From Burkholderia seminalis DSM 23518 (GTDB lineage: Bacteria > Pseudomonadota > Gammaproteobacteria > Burkholderiales > Burkholderiaceae), in the NCBI RefSeq assembly GCF_902832885.1, contig NZ_CADFDK010000004.1, forward strand, positions 219,655 through 283,654: a stretch of 64,000 nt of DNA. The letters run 5' to 3'. The notes under the pieces are model-generated. The model was not told where the DNA came from and did not search any database. It saw nothing but the letters and a program-made list of their open reading frames with translations. A program made the translations under genes and the position numbers. Below, in pieces: positions 63,038-64,000 of this stretch. How positions within the stretch are numbered: the stretch's first letter is position 1; each line of letters starts with the position of its first letter.

Positions 63038-64000
63038 ATGCCTATCATTCGATCGATGCGCGTCCTCGACGTGCGCTTCCCGACCTCGCGCCAGCTCGAC
63101 GGTTCCGATGCGATGAATCCGGACCCCGATTATTCGGCGGCCTACGTCGTCCTCGAAACCGATCGCGACGGGCTCGAGGGGCACGGGCTCACGTTCACCA
63201 TCGGGCGCGGCAACGAAATCTGCTGCGCGGCGATCGACGCGATGCGTCACCTCGTCGTCGGCCTCGACCTCGACTGGATTCGCGAGGACATGGGCCGCTT
63301 CTGGCGTCACGTGACGTCGGACAGCCAGTTGCGCTGGATCGGCCCCGACAAGGGCGCGATCCACCTCGCGACCGGCGCCGTCGTCAACGCGGTGTGGGAT
63401 CTGTGGGCGAAGGCCGTCGGCAAGCCGCTGTGGCGGCTCGTCGCCGACATGAGCCCCGAGGAACTGGTACGCACGATCGACTTCCGCTACCTGACCGACT
63501 GCCTGACGCCGGATGAAGCGCTCGAACTGCTGCGCCGGCAGGCGCCCGGCAAGGCCGCGCGGATCGCGGCGCTCGAGCGCGACGGCTACCCGTGCTACAC
63601 GACGTCGGCCGGCTGGCTCGGCTACAGCGACGACAAGCTGCGCCGGCTGTGCCGCGAGGCGGTGGACGCCGGTTTCGACCATGTGAAGCTGAAGGTCGGC
63701 GCGAACCTCGAGGACGACATCCGCCGCGTGACGATCGCGCGCGAAGTGATCGGACCCGATCGCAAGCTGATGATCGACGCGAACCAGGTGTGGGAAGTCG
63801 ACGAGGCGATCGACTGGGTGCGCGAGCTCGCGTTCGCGCGGCCGTGGTTCATCGAGGAGCCGACCAGCCCCGACGACGTCGAAGGGCATCGCAAGATCCG
63901 CAAGGCGATCGCGCCCGTGCAGGTCGCGACCGGCGAGATGTGCCAGAACCGCGTGCTGTTCAAGCAGTTCATCGCGCGCGGCGCGATCGACGTCGTGCAG
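63038..64000 (+). CDS. L-fuconate dehydratase (enolase superfamily), truncated by the window edge
   Basis: First 321 residues of a mandelate-racemase-type enolase-superfamily enzyme. The catalytic KxK is in [10 protein letters not shown]. The metal ligands begin with D in MIDANQVW, E in [10 protein letters not shown], and E in VATGEMCQN. The distinctive N-terminal lid [25 protein letters not shown] (residues 12-36) is typical of L-fuconate dehydratase. It converts L-fuconate to 2-keto-3-deoxy-L-fuconate. The start is ATG 63038; the 3' end, including the catalytic His/Asp dyad, is outside the window. Confidence 0.9.
   Translation, partial: MPIIRSMRVLDVRFPTSRQLDGSDAMNPDPDYSAAYVVLETDRDGLEGHGLTFTIGRGNEICCAAIDAMRHLVVGLDLDWIREDMGRFWRHVTSDSQLRWIGPDKGAIHLATGAVVNAVWDLWAKAVGKPLWRLVADMSPEELVRTIDFRYLTDCLTPDEALELLRRQAPGKAARIAALERDGYPCYTTSAGWLGYSDDKLRRLCREAVDAGFDHVKLKVGANLEDDIRRVTIAREVIGPDRKLMIDANQVWEVDEAIDWVRELAFARPWFIEEPTSPDDVEGHRKIRKAIAPVQVATGEMCQNRVLFKQFIARGAIDVVQ

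Overview
This window reads as a secondary-replicon segment of a Burkholderia, most likely the Burkholderia cepacia complex. The basis is the very high GC content with strong third-position G/C bias, an OmpC-like porin, DUF4148 and DUF3331 proteins, a zmpB-type metalloprotease, and gbdR/dgcAB/gbcAB genes in the order familiar from that group. I see no rRNA, tRNA, CRISPR array, insertion sequence or integrase. The species call comes from recognised gene families and not from a database comparison.

Layout. 1-253 is the tail of an EmrA/HlyD-type membrane fusion protein. 506-1702 is a glutathione-independent formaldehyde dehydrogenase (fdhA). 1851-4219 holds a zinc-ribbon membrane protein and a MocR regulator, both on the minus strand. 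4489-5901 is a secreted beta-propeller/discoidin protein. An 868-base gene-poor, AT-richer stretch follows, then a chaperone-usher fimbrial cluster (6770-13324): major subunit, chaperone, usher and two adhesin-like genes with a broken adhesin C-terminus between them.

13457-27459 is the glycine betaine block: gbdR diverges from glyA, a dipeptidase, a DUF5943 gene, dgcA, dgcB, two ETF subunits, gbcA, gbcB and an OpuAC-type binding protein. Three N-demethylations take betaine to glycine. FdhA, PurU and GlyA plausibly handle the one-carbon units. 27686-35126ff adds an APC permease, a TetR/EamA-exporter pair with repeated operators, purU, a LysR regulator, choline sulfatase (betC) and a choline-type binding protein. 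A porin, an MFS exporter, a YbjQ protein and two secreted proteases (M28 and ZmpB-like) follow, to 42517.

42993-50761 holds two AraC-type regulators (one CdhR-like) and a tryptophan-tryptophylquinone amine dehydrogenase operon (aauBEDA, two c-type cytochromes, an aldehyde dehydrogenase). After a YdcZ/LysR pair and a 55-residue membrane protein comes a carnitine operon (52814-58530): binding protein, cdhC, cdhA, cdhB, an esterase and a gamma-butyrobetaine hydroxylase, which feeds glycine betaine back to the gbc/dgc genes. The window closes with DUF4148, SDR and DUF3331 genes, a candidate small RNA, and the start of an L-fucose catabolic operon (61350-64000, cut by the window edge).

Taken together, about two thirds of the window is a quaternary-amine and amine catabolism hub. 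Choline sulfate, carnitine and butyrobetaine, betaine, and primary amines each have their own regulator or uptake protein. No ABC permease or ATPase gene is present for the three binding proteins. The least explained features are a 28-codon leader ORF running through a hairpin that masks the gbcB ribosome binding site, the terminator-ended structured RNA candidate near 60.9-61.05 kb, and the tetR promoter whose operator fills its spacer.
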